A stretch of DNA of 44,006 nt from Gemmatimonadota bacterium (lineage in GTDB: Bacteria; Gemmatimonadota; Gemmatimonadetes; Longimicrobiales; RSA9): positions 1 to 44,006 of the forward strand of contig JACQPS010000270.1 of the NCBI GenBank assembly GCA_016207445.1. The letters are read 5' to 3'. Below the pieces are notes generated by a model that was not told the origin of the DNA, ran no database searches, and was given only the letters and a program-made list of their open reading frames with translations. This document shows, piece by piece, positions 37,138 to 44,006 of this stretch; the first letter of the stretch is position 1; each line of letters opens with the position of its first letter. The position numbers were made by a program, and so were the translations under genes.

Positions 37138-37860
37138 ATGGTGACACAGAAGAAGAAGGCGACGGCGTCCGCTGCCTCCGGGTTGCGCCGTTTCTACATC
37201 GTGCTCGGTCTGGTGGCAGTCGTGGGCGCGCTCGCGCTCGCATACGCCCTGCTGCGCGGAGGCGCGGGCGGCGCGGCGATCGAGCCCGTGGAGCTCGCGG
37301 GCGTCGACGATCCACGCGCGCTGTACGCCCGGGCGCAGGGCGTCGTGATCGGCCCGGAGACCGCACCCGTCAAGCTGGTCGTGTTCAGCGACTTCATGTG
37401 CCCGTACTGCGGGCAGTTCGCCTCACAGATCAAGCCGCGGCTGCAGGAGGCATTCGTCGACGGCGGTCGGCTCCAGATCGTCTACTACGATTTTCCGCTC
37501 GGCGGCACGCACCGCCACTCGTTCCTGGCGGCGCGGGCGGCGCGCTGCGCCGGGGATCAGGGCAAGTTCTGGGAGTACCACGATCTGCTCTTCGGGCGTC
37601 AGTCGGAGTGGTCGCCGGAGGCATCACCGCCGGTCGACGACTTCATCGAGTATGCCGGCGTGGTCGGAGTGGAGCGGGGCGCCTTCGAGCGCTGCCTGAA
37701 GAGCGATCGCTATGCTGACACGGTCACGGCCAACCGGCTGCTGGGCGAGCAGCTGGGCGTGAACGCCACGCCGTGGGTGATCGTGAACAACCGCTACGTC
37801 CGCAACGCCCTCGATTACGGCGATCTGAAGCAAGTCATCGAGCAGGAGCTGGGCGCGTGA
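37138..37860 (+). CDS. DsbA-family thiol oxidoreductase, membrane-anchored
   Basis: 240 residues. One N-terminal span (about 20-39) follows a Lys-rich start, so the catalytic part is periplasmic. The thioredoxin-fold domain has the active site C88-P-Y-C91 in FSDFMCPYCGQF, a helical insertion with a further Cys pair possible (RCAGDQ, RCLKSD), and the cis-Pro loop GVNATPWVIVN near residue 215. It introduces disulfides into exported proteins, such as the many Cys-bearing lipoproteins here. GAGGG precedes the ATG. The stop overlaps the VKOR start (GTGA), so the oxidant and its recycler are made together. Confidence 0.93.
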   Translation: MVTQKKKATASAASGLRRFYIVLGLVAVVGALALAYALLRGGAGGAAIEPVELAGVDDPRALYARAQGVVIGPETAPVKLVVFSDFMCPYCGQFASQIKPRLQEAFVDGGRLQIVYYDFPLGGTHRHSFLAARAARCAGDQGKFWEYHDLLFGRQSEWSPEASPPVDDFIEYAGVVGVERGAFERCLKSDRYADTVTANRLLGEQLGVNATPWVIVNNRYVRNALDYGDLKQVIEQELGA

Positions 37861-38345
37861 GCGTGGGGGCGAATGTTCTGACGGGCGCGCTCCGGCCGGA
37901 GCCGCGCGAGGCCAGCTTGCCGCGCAACCGCATGGCCATCGCGGTGCTGGCACTGGTGGGCGCATTCATTTCCAGCTATCTGCTGCTGCACAAGCTCGGG
38001 CTGATCGGCGCGCTCGCGTGCGGCACCGGCTCCTGCGAGACGGTGCAGGCCTCGCCCTGGGCGGTGTTCCTGGGCGTGCCCGTGCCGGCGTGGGGGATCG
38101 TGGGGTATGGGGCGCTCTTCGGGACGGCGCTCGTGGGACTCCAGCCGTCGCACATCGAGAGCCGCCGCGTGGCCTGGGCGCTGCTCGGCCTGGCCGTGGC
38201 TGCGTTCGCGTTCTCCCTCTACCTGACTGCGCTCGAGGCCTTCGTCATTCACGCGTGGTGCCGGTGGTGCATCGTTTCCGCGCTGCTGACCAGCTCGATC
38301 TTCGCCCTCTCGCTCGCGGAGTTGCCGCGCGTGCGCCGTGCCTAA
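37857..38345 (+). CDS. Vitamin K epoxide reductase family protein (DsbB substitute)
   Basis: 162 residues with four membrane spans. Two Cys pairs mark the VKOR family: loop cysteines C55 and C60 in ACGTGSCETV, and the quinone-side CxxC C135-R-W-C138. It reoxidises the DsbA-like protein and passes electrons to a quinone, replacing DsbB, as in Actinobacteria, Cyanobacteria and other lineages that lack DsbB. The GTG start overlaps the DsbA stop by 4 nt. Here VKOR and DsbA are separate proteins; in some species they are fused. Confidence 0.93.
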   Translation: MSVGANVLTGALRPEPREASLPRNRMAIAVLALVGAFISSYLLLHKLGLIGALACGTGSCETVQASPWAVFLGVPVPAWGIVGYGALFGTALVGLQPSHIESRRVAWALLGLAVAAFAFSLYLTALEAFVIHAWCRWCIVSALLTSSIFALSLAELPRVRRA

Positions 38346-38568
38346 GCCGCCGTCCGACCGCCGCCGCGTCCCGGTCCGTCTGGTCTTCGCGGACCGCGGC
38401 TCGTTTCACGACCTGGTGATCCGTCTGCCCGCCGACGTGCTGGGGCGCTACGAGCGTCTGATCGACGCCTTGCGGGAAGAGCCGAGCATCACGGGCGAGA
38501 TCTACGTGGATCCCCGGCGGCTGGTAGCGGCGTACGTGGAGGGGGAGGAGGATTCGGCCAAAGGTTGA
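38338..38568 (+). CDS. Small hypothetical protein downstream of VKOR
   Basis: 76 residues from a GTG that overlaps the VKOR stop by 8 nt, so it is translationally coupled. Basic start (KPPSDRRRVPVRL), then FADRGSFHDLVIRLPADVLGRYERLIDALREEP and YVDPRRLVAAYVEGEE: a mixed alpha/beta, soluble protein with no Cys. Not recognised. Its position suggests a role with, or read-through from, the disulfide pair. Confidence 0.72.
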   Translation: MPKPPSDRRRVPVRLVFADRGSFHDLVIRLPADVLGRYERLIDALREEPSITGEIYVDPRRLVAAYVEGEEDSAKG

Positions 38569-38582
38569 CGTGCCGCTGCGAC

Positions 38583-39176
38583 TCACCGCTCGCGCCCCGC
38601 GGCCGATGCCTCGCCCACCACCTGCCTCACTCGTTCGAGTGTCCACTCGTCCACGACGCGTGGCGGCCACTCGCCGCGCCCGGCCAGCTCCACCACGCGC
38701 GCCGCCTCCGCTCGCGCCGCGCGCGCGTGGGCCGGCTCGAGCCAACCTCGCGCCTCCGCCTGCGCCAGCTCGTCCTCGTCCAGGACGGTGATCCCGCCGG
38801 CGTGGTCGAGCCAGACGTCGAGATAGAGGTCGGTGGTCTCCCAGCTGAGCTCGTCCAGGAACCGCACGGGAGTCAGGATGTTGGCGTAGATGCCGGTGAA
38901 GGTGCCGTCGGGCAGGTGAAACCGGCCGACGTCGTACCATGCACCGGGAAAGGTGAACCACACGACCGGCGAGCCGTCCTGCAGCACTGGCCGGCCGTGC
39001 ACGACGAGGTCGCGGGACAGCGGAGTGGCAGGCATGTAGCTCACGAGTACGGACGAGTCCCGGTGAACGAGCCGCTGGATGAAGAGCGCATCCGGGGCAT
39101 GCGGGCGGCGGTAATGGATCCGCACTTCTTGCCGCGCCGGCTCCCCCGCTGCGCGCGCCCGATCACGATGGATCAT
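38583..39176 (-). CDS. DUF402-family nucleoside phosphate hydrolase-like protein
   Basis: 197 residues. The DUF402 core (FomD/Ntdp fold) is clear: VVWFTFPGAWYDVGRFHLPDG near residue 70, ANILTPV, then TTDLYLDVWLD and VLDEDEL, which carry the acidic metal-binding residues. Characterised members cleave nucleoside di- or triphosphates or activated phosphonates. It is convergent with the VKOR operon (15 nt apart) and follows the FadJ-like gene on the same strand, separated by a heptad repeat. The Arg-rich first 15 residues leave the exact start open. Confidence 0.85.
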   Translation of the reverse strand: MIHRDRARAAGEPARQEVRIHYRRPHAPDALFIQRLVHRDSSVLVSYMPATPLSRDLVVHGRPVLQDGSPVVWFTFPGAWYDVGRFHLPDGTFTGIYANILTPVRFLDELSWETTDLYLDVWLDHAGGITVLDEDELAQAEARGWLEPAHARAARAEAARVVELAGRGEWPPRVVDEWTLERVRQVVGEASAAGRER

Positions 39177-39187
39177 GAGGCCAGTTC

Positions 39188-39213
39188 GACTGTCAACTGT
39201 AAACTGTCAACCG
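39188..39213. repeat. Short heptad array containing the stop codon of the FadJ-like gene
   Basis: ACTGTCA, ACTGTAA, ACTGTCA in 7-nt steps plus partial flanks. Read on the minus strand the next gene ends GGT TGA CAG, so the TGA at 39209-39207 is part of a GTTGACA unit. Only one arm is present. The second case, after 986, where this family supplies a stop codon. Confidence 0.78.
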
Positions 39214-41378
39214 AAGTCTCCGTAGAACCCACGTCCTTGCCGAACGTACTCCCGCAACAGCGCCGCCGGGTGGAAGCGCGGCCCGTGCTCGCGCTCGAGC
39301 GCCTCCAGCCGCTCCAGGATGTGGCGCACTCCCAGTGAGTCGGCGTAACGGAGGAGCCCGCCCCGAAACGGAGGAAAGCCGGTGCCCGTGATCATTCCGA
39401 GGTCGACGTCGCCCGCGCCGGCGACGGTTCCTTCCTCGAGCGCGCGGGCGGCCTCGTTCACCATCGCGAACACGCACCGGTCGCGGATCAGCGCCGCGGG
39501 AAGCCGTCGGCGCGCGGCCGGGACGCTCGCGCCCAGCTCCGCGTACAGCGTCTCGTCCGGGCCCTTCGATCGCTCCGCCTCGTAGAGGTAGAAGCCGCGA
39601 CCGCCCTTCTTACCGAGGCGCTGCGTCTTCTGCAGCGCCACCAGCGCGGGCGCGGGGCGCATGCGGTCGCCGAACGCCTCGTACAGAATCCCGGCGACGT
39701 GTCGGGCCACGTCCAGGCCGATCTCGTCGAGCAGGCGGAGCGGGCCCATCGGCATGCCGAAGTCCAGCAGGGCACGGTCGATCGCCTGGATGGCCGCACC
39801 CTCGGCGAGCAACCAGCCCGCCTCGTTCAAGTAGGGCGCGAGCAGCCGGTTGACCAGGAACCCCGGCCCATCGTTTACAATGAGCGGCGTCTTCTCGAGC
39901 CGCCGGACCAGCGCGAACACGGTCGCGACCGTTTCATCCGAGGTGGCGGCGCCGCGCACGATCTCGACCAGCGGCATACGATGCACGGGGTTGAAGAAGT
40001 GCATGCCGCAGAGATTCTCGGGATGGGCGAGCGCGTGCTGCATCTCGGTGAGCGAGAGAGAGGAGGTATTGCTGGTCAGCACACAGTCCGGCCGGGCGCG
40101 CGCTTCGACTTCCCGCAGGACCTGTTGCTTGACGTCCATGCGCTCGACCACCGCTTCGATCACCAGGTCCGTCGTGGCGAGGCCGGTGTACTCGAGCGTG
40201 GGCGCGATGAGCGCGAGCTTCTGCTCCGCTTCGCGGCGAGAGATGCGCCCGCGCTTCGCCACCTGGTCGAACAGCTCGCGCGCGTGGCGGAGCCCCTGGC
40301 CGAGTGCGTCCGCGTCGATGTCCTTCAGCCGGACGGCTACGCCGCGGTAGGCGAGGAGCTGCGCGATGCCGCCGCCCATGACGCCCGCGCCCAGCACCGC
40401 GACGCGCTCGACGGGCCGCGCGGGCGCGGGTGGGGCCGCTTTCTTCGCGCCCTCCGTCAGCCGGAAAACGTGCACCAGGTTCTTGCATTCGGCGGTCGTG
40501 ATCAACCGCCCGAGCGCGTGTGCCTCGCGCCGGAAGGCTTCCTCCAGCGGCGCGCTCAACGTCTTCCGGATCGTATCGAGTGCGACGAGAGGCGCGGGAT
40601 AGTGCCCGCGCGTTTCCCGCAGTACTCGCCGGCGCGCCTGCCACAGCAAGAAGCAGCGCCCGGGTGCGGTGTCGTCCAGGACGCGCTGGGAGAGGGAGCG
40701 ACGGCGCCGGGATCCGCCTTCGGCGTGGTCGATCCGCTCCCATGCCAGGCGCCGTACGCGCTCGAGCAGCAGGTTCGGAGGCACGGTCTGGTCCACCAGC
40801 CCGATGCGTTCCGCGCGGCGCGCGGAGATGGGGCGTCCGCCCAGGATCAGCTCGAGCGCGTGGCGCAGGCCGACCAGGCGTGGCGTGCGCACCGTGCCGC
40901 CGAAGCCCGGCAGGATCCCGAGCATCACCTCCGGGAAGCCGATGCGTGTCTCGGGCCGGTCGGTGGCGATGCGCCAGGTGCAGCCGAGCGCCAGCTCGGT
41001 GCCGCCGCCGAGACAGACGCCGTCGATCGCGGCAATCGTCGGAATCGCAAGCGCCTCGAGGCGGCGAAAGATGCGCTGCCCTTCCCGCGCCTTCGCTTCG
41101 CCCTCGGCCGCATCGGCGATGGCGCCGATCTCGTCCACATCCGCGCCCGCGATGAATACGCCTGGCTTGCTGCTCCGGATGACCAGCGCCTTGACGCGAC
41201 CGAGGCGCGCTCCTTCTTCGGTCTGCGCCAGCAGGGCGTCCAGCCGCAGCATGACCGGCGTGGTCAGGAGGTTGACTTTGCTCTGGGGGCGATCGAAGAC
41301 GAGCCAGGCGACGCCATCGCCGTCGACTTCCAGCGTCAGCGCCGCCTGGTCGGGAGCTACGGCGGGATGCGTGGCCAT
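39207..41378 (-). CDS. Fatty-acid oxidation multifunctional enzyme, alpha subunit
   Basis: 723 residues of the FadJ/FadB type. Residues ~15-200 are an enoyl-CoA hydratase: GADVDEI oxyanion segment, GGGTELAL with E128 and FPEVMLGILPG with E150 as the catalytic pair. From about 325 a 3-hydroxyacyl-CoA dehydrogenase follows: GAGVMGGGIA NAD loop, TSNTSS, HFFNPVHRMPLVEIV with the catalytic His, and two C-terminal helical domains (GPGFLVNRLL, GTGFPPFRGGLLRYAD). It converts 2-enoyl-CoA to 3-oxoacyl-CoA in beta-oxidation. AGGAAGG lies 4 nt before ATG 41378, so the open frame up to 41909 is not used. The partner thiolase is not in the window. Confidence 0.93.
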   Translation of the reverse strand: MATHPAVAPDQAALTLEVDGDGVAWLVFDRPQSKVNLLTTPVMLRLDALLAQTEEGARLGRVKALVIRSSKPGVFIAGADVDEIGAIADAAEGEAKAREGQRIFRRLEALAIPTIAAIDGVCLGGGTELALGCTWRIATDRPETRIGFPEVMLGILPGFGGTVRTPRLVGLRHALELILGGRPISARRAERIGLVDQTVPPNLLLERVRRLAWERIDHAEGGSRRRRSLSQRVLDDTAPGRCFLLWQARRRVLRETRGHYPAPLVALDTIRKTLSAPLEEAFRREAHALGRLITTAECKNLVHVFRLTEGAKKAAPPAPARPVERVAVLGAGVMGGGIAQLLAYRGVAVRLKDIDADALGQGLRHARELFDQVAKRGRISRREAEQKLALIAPTLEYTGLATTDLVIEAVVERMDVKQQVLREVEARARPDCVLTSNTSSLSLTEMQHALAHPENLCGMHFFNPVHRMPLVEIVRGAATSDETVATVFALVRRLEKTPLIVNDGPGFLVNRLLAPYLNEAGWLLAEGAAIQAIDRALLDFGMPMGPLRLLDEIGLDVARHVAGILYEAFGDRMRPAPALVALQKTQRLGKKGGRGFYLYEAERSKGPDETLYAELGASVPAARRRLPAALIRDRCVFAMVNEAARALEEGTVAGAGDVDLGMITGTGFPPFRGGLLRYADSLGVRHILERLEALEREHGPRFHPAALLREYVRQGRGFYGDFG

Positions 41379-41407
41379 GCGGCCTTCCTGCGGGCCGGCC
41401 CGGGCCG

Positions 41408-42181
41408 CTACAGCTTGGGTCGGACCAGCGCGTTCTCGCGCGTGAGCGGGACCTGCGTGGGATCGCCGCGCCCCACATCGACCCGCACGTTCCAGTACAG
41501 CTCCTGGTAAGGGAGCTCGTAGCGGGACACGACCCACCACTCCCCCGGATCGACCGGAACGCGCGCGATGCCCTGCGCGTCGGTCGTGTCGGTGTGGATC
41601 TGCTTGTCCAGCGCTTCCAGACGGACCGCGATCACGCTGTCCACGGGCGCGAACGCCTCGTCGGCCCACTGGGCCCGGCGCAGCCGGACCTCCTCGGAGG
41701 CCTGGTTGTAGCGACTCTGGAGCTCGGTGAAACGGCCGAACGCCGCGTCCATTCGCGACTTGCTCTGCTGTTCCTGCGGCTCCAGCTCCTGGAAGGCGCG
41801 GAAGCGGAGCACGTACTGTGCGTCGGCGCGGCTCAATCCCTTCATCTGGTCTACGAGCTGCTTGAGGCTGTCCCGCACCGCGTTCCAGCGGGATTCGGCC
41901 ACCTGCCACTCCTCCTGTGCGCGCGTGATTTCGTCCTGCAGCCGCACGAGCGAATCGGGAACGCTGGGCTCGGGCCGGTCGAACGCCTTCGCCAACGAGT
42001 CGAAGAGCTGATCGCGGTCGAACGGGAACAGGCGGATCTCGAGATCCTTCAGCGGCACCGCGGCGGCTTCGGCGTCATCCTGCTGCGCCAGCTGCGCCTG
42101 GACCACGAGTTCCCCCGCACCGCACGCGCCCGTGCCCGTGGCGGCGGCAGCGGTCGCGAGAACCAGCAGCAGTCGTTTCAT
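41408..42181 (-). CDS. Coiled-coil lipoprotein of unknown function
   Basis: 257 residues. A signal peptide ends in a TGAC lipobox (Cys20). The mature part contains a long helical segment (about 75-195) rich in Glu, Gln, Arg and Leu, probably a coiled coil with alternating charged heptads. A short beta-type domain follows (about 195-257: TTDAQGIARVPVDPGEWWVVSRYELPYQELYWNVRVDV) that resembles a carboxypeptidase-regulatory-like or transthyretin-like strand pattern. Function unknown. Its own promoter at 42221-42249 is the best in this part of the window. Gene and FadJ-like gene are 29 nt apart and may be co-transcribed. Confidence 0.78.
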   Translation of the reverse strand: MKRLLLVLATAAAATGTGACGAGELVVQAQLAQQDDAEAAAVPLKDLEIRLFPFDRDQLFDSLAKAFDRPEPSVPDSLVRLQDEITRAQEEWQVAESRWNAVRDSLKQLVDQMKGLSRADAQYVLRFRAFQELEPQEQQSKSRMDAAFGRFTELQSRYNQASEEVRLRRAQWADEAFAPVDSVIAVRLEALDKQIHTDTTDAQGIARVPVDPGEWWVVSRYELPYQELYWNVRVDVGRGDPTQVPLTRENALVRPKL

Positions 42182-42220
42182 GGACACAATTCTCCCGGGA
42201 GACTGGTTTTCGTGGCGCCC

Positions 42221-42249
42221 ATTGTAGGGGGCTCTCGCTGGTTTATCAA
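42221..42249 (-). promoter_or_regulatory. Strong sigma-70-type promoter of the coiled-coil lipoprotein
   Basis: On the minus strand TTGATA (42249-42244), a 17-nt spacer and TACAAT (42226-42221), leading to the ATG at 42181. Five of six bases match consensus in each hexamer, with optimal spacing; the best promoter seen here. Confidence 0.75.
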
Positions 42250-42264
42250 GCGACCACAGCGAAC

Positions 42265-42397
42265 TGCGGGTGAGGGCGAGGGCGAGCGCGGGGGTGAGGG
42301 CACAGCGGGAACCCAACGGGCGGGGGCCGGGGCGGTCCCCCGCCCGTCGTGCTCCCGCCGTGCACCCGCCTTCGCCCGCGCCCGCGCCCCCGCCCGC
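42265..42397. repeat. Hexamer inverted array with nested perfect hairpin
   Basis: The left arm (42266-42301) runs as GAGGGC/GAGCGC-type 6-nt units. The right arm (42363-42397) runs as GCCCGC/GCCCCC-type units, an approximate complement. Between them lie a GCGGGA/TCCCGC pair and the perfect 11-bp stem at 42316-42347. The architecture matches the heptad and nonamer arrays, with a different period and sequence. Single example, so weaker than the other families. Confidence 0.55.
42316..42347 (-). terminator. Perfect 11-bp hairpin after the M16 operon
   Basis: ACGGGCGGGGG and CCCCCGCCCGT flank a 10-nt loop, 60 nt past the stop codon (42407) of the minus-strand M16 gene. On that strand the stem is followed by TGGGTTCC, not a strong U-run, so termination is likely but not certain. 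It is in the centre of the hexamer array. Confidence 0.55.
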
Positions 42398-42406
42398 TGT
42401 TGCTGT

Positions 42407-43591
42407 TTACCTCGGCCCCAGGATGGCGACGATGGGCTCCTCCAGCGAAGCCGCCGCGCGGCGCAGCCGGTCGGCGGTGAGCCGCCCGAGGCGCTGGGCC
42501 GGGGCGCGGTAGCGCCCCCGAAAGAACAGCTCGAGTGCCGCGTCCGCCGCCCGCGCCTCGGGCGTGGCCAGCTCGAGCAGTCGAGCGCCGCGGTAGCGGC
42601 GGAGCAGGGCATCGAAGGCGGGCCCGGGCAGCGGCGCGGCGGCCAGCTCCTCGACGGTCCGGCGCAGCCGGCCGACGCCCGCCTCGGCCCCGCCCGGCGC
42701 GAGCACGAGCTCGGCCATGAGCGCGGCGCTCGCGCCGAAGCGCTGGACCTGGATGCCGGCATCGAAGAGGTCCGGGCGCGTGGGCGCGGGCTCCAGCACC
42801 TCGGCCAGTCGGAACGCGAGCAGCCCCAGCGCATCCGTGTCGGGCGCCCCGATGACCGGGAACGCCAGCTCCGCCCAGGTCGTGACGCTCTCGTCCTCCC
42901 TCAGCAGATCGGCGGGAGCGGCCAGGAGGTCTGGATGCGGCAGCACGATCGGTCCAGCGGCGTCGCCCAATGCATGCCGGAGTACGGGATCCGCGCGCGC
43001 ACGATCGATCGGGCCCACCAGCGCTGCCGTCGCGCGCGATGGCAGGAAGCGCGAGTGGATCAGCGCGCTCACCTCCGCGGCGGTTGCAGCCCGCCACGCC
43101 TCGGGCGCCACGCACGCCGTGGGACCTGCCGCGGGCGAGCCGAACAGTGCCTCGGCCAGCGCCTGGCGCGCGCCGGCGACCGGGCTGCCCGCCTCGATCT
43201 GCGCGGCCCGCAGCAGCGCGCCGCGCGCCCGCTCCATGGTCTCGTCAGCGATGGGGGCCTGAAAGATGGCTTCGAGGAAGATCTCGGCCGCGACCTGCCA
43301 GTGCGCGGGCGCTGCCATGAGCGTGAACCGGACGAAAGCAGGTGCGCATTCGGTGGTTGCGCGGGCACCGAGAAACGCGAGCGCGTCGCGCGCCGATTCG
43401 ACCAGCGTCCGTGCCGCCAGCGGGATCAGTGCGCTGCCCGACGAGTCGCCCTCCCGCGGGGCGGTGCTCACGACCACCGCGAGCGCGACCGCGGTCCCGT
43501 TCGGCTCCGGCAGCGCCGTCCATCGCTGCTGCGCGGGCGCGGCCGCCGCGCCGGCCAGCAGGAGCGCCAGACAGGCGAGAAACCGACTCAC
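42407..43591 (-). CDS. Secreted M16-fold protein without zinc motif
   Basis: 394 residues from a GTG that overlaps the upstream gene's stop by 4 nt. Signal peptide (SRFLACLALLLAGAAAAPAQQ). The rest follows the two-fold M16 half: a first lobe (about 25-190) with ALIPLAARTLVESARDALAFLG where HxxEH-containing helices lie, and a second lobe (about 200-390) with LRRTVEELAAAPLPGPAFDALLRRY. No HxxEH is present, so it is a non-catalytic M16 relative, divergent from the one at 7450. It is expected to partner the product of the neighbouring gene. Periplasmic. Confidence 0.78.
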   Translation of the reverse strand: MSRFLACLALLLAGAAAAPAQQRWTALPEPNGTAVALAVVVSTAPREGDSSGSALIPLAARTLVESARDALAFLGARATTECAPAFVRFTLMAAPAHWQVAAEIFLEAIFQAPIADETMERARGALLRAAQIEAGSPVAGARQALAEALFGSPAAGPTACVAPEAWRAATAAEVSALIHSRFLPSRATAALVGPIDRARADPVLRHALGDAAGPIVLPHPDLLAAPADLLREDESVTTWAELAFPVIGAPDTDALGLLAFRLAEVLEPAPTRPDLFDAGIQVQRFGASAALMAELVLAPGGAEAGVGRLRRTVEELAAAPLPGPAFDALLRRYRGARLLELATPEARAADAALELFFRGRYRAPAQRLGRLTADRLRRAAASLEEPIVAILGPR

Positions 43592-44006
43592 GGCGAGAGC
43601 TCGACCGCGAGCGGGATCGCGAGCTCAAGCTCGGCCAGCAGGTTGGCGACCGCCCCCAGCTCGACGCGCGCGAGCGCGGCGCCGTACTCCAGCACGCCCT
43701 CGGCCGTGCCGGAGCGCGCGAGCTGTTCGGCGATGCGTCCGGCGAGGCCTTCTGGTGTGCGCGACTCGAGCAGCCACCTCGACGCCAGCGCCCGCCGTGC
43801 GTCTGCCACCTCGCCCGGCTCGAAGTAGAGGATGGCCTCTCGCACGAGCGAGCGCAGCAGCACGGCCGTGCCCCCGGGCGTGACGTCGGCCGGGCCCGCG
43901 CCCAGCAGCACGAGCAGCGGTATCGGCTCCTGCCACACCTCGGCGCGCGCCCAGCGCAGGCCCGCCCGCTCGAGGCGCCGCTCCAGCAGCTCGGCCGTCA
44001 CCTCCA
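43588..44006 (-). CDS. C-terminal part of an M16-like protein (5' end outside window)
   Basis: 139 residues are visible; the frame remains open at the window edge, so the GTG at 44001 is probably internal. The segment VADARRALASRWLLESRTPEGLAGRIAEQLARSG and the helical LARVELGAVANLLAELEL are typical of the final lobe of M16 proteins. Whether the missing part has HxxEH cannot be seen. The 4-nt overlap with the next gene implies a translationally coupled M16 pair, the second in this window. Confidence 0.65.
   Translation of the reverse strand, partial: EVTAELLERRLERAGLRWARAEVWQEPIPLLVLLGAGPADVTPGGTAVLLRSLVREAILYFEPGEVADARRALASRWLLESRTPEGLAGRIAEQLARSGTAEGVLEYGAALARVELGAVANLLAELELAIPLAVELSP

Overview
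This window is a GC-rich stretch (roughly two thirds G+C or more) of a bacterial chromosome with a cell envelope of the Gram-negative type: there are many lipoprotein signals, an outer-membrane beta-barrel, periplasmic M16 proteases and a DsbA/VKOR pair. The gene content (paired M16 proteases, paired secreted amidohydrolases, VKOR instead of DsbB, FadJ-type beta-oxidation enzyme) fits a Gemmatimonadota-like organism. That placement is an inference from gene content and style, not a proof. There are no tRNA, rRNA, transposase, integrase, phage or CRISPR genes, so this is core chromosome and not an island.

Layout. 1-2533: end of a small membrane protein, a histidinol-phosphatase/IMPase-like enzyme, a DAACS transporter with an altered cation motif, and an unlisted 40-residue membrane protein, mostly on the minus strand. 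2940-5870: uvrA. 5995-10765: an operon with a good promoter encoding a catalytic M16 protease, a non-catalytic M16 partner fused to a C-terminal beta-domain, and a glycosyltransferase fused to a Rossmann domain. 10943-14709: DinB, an active/degenerate amidohydrolase pair and a small lipoprotein. 14891-18423: gyrA and a threonine-dehydratase-like enzyme. 18626-24571: a giant GGDEF-ATPase-NB-ARC-TPR protein followed by two tandem membrane-anchored tyrosine-phosphatase-like proteins. 24729-29581: a compact exopolysaccharide locus (DUF3131 lipoprotein, cellulose-synthase-like enzyme with two PilZ domains, BcsS-like barrel). 30190-34229: two PhoA-type lipoproteins, a C26 amidotransferase-like hydrolase and a P1 peptidase. 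34222-36847: MtgA, a HAD phosphatase, an OB-like membrane protein and a PRC-barrel protein. 37138-38568: DsbA-like, VKOR and a small protein. 38583-44006 (minus): DUF402 hydrolase, FadJ-like enzyme, coiled-coil lipoprotein and another M16 pair.

Two themes stand out. First, the spaces between genes hold at least eleven copies of short-period inverted arrays: a 7-nt family (AGTTKAC units), a 9-nt family (CGCRRAGNN units) and one 6-nt example. In each, a repeated unit runs inward, a unique core follows, and the complementary unit runs outward. They abut stop codons, sometimes supply the stop codon, and occasionally fill the whole intergenic space. I know of no function for them; they are the best candidate for something undescribed here. 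Second, a c-di-GMP circuit is suggested: a diguanylate cyclase under a STAND ATPase/TPR module lies about 4.3 kb from a polysaccharide synthase whose second PilZ domain keeps the ligand motif. A recurring design of an active enzyme encoded beside a look-alike that has lost its catalytic residues appears for M16 proteases and for amidohydrolases.
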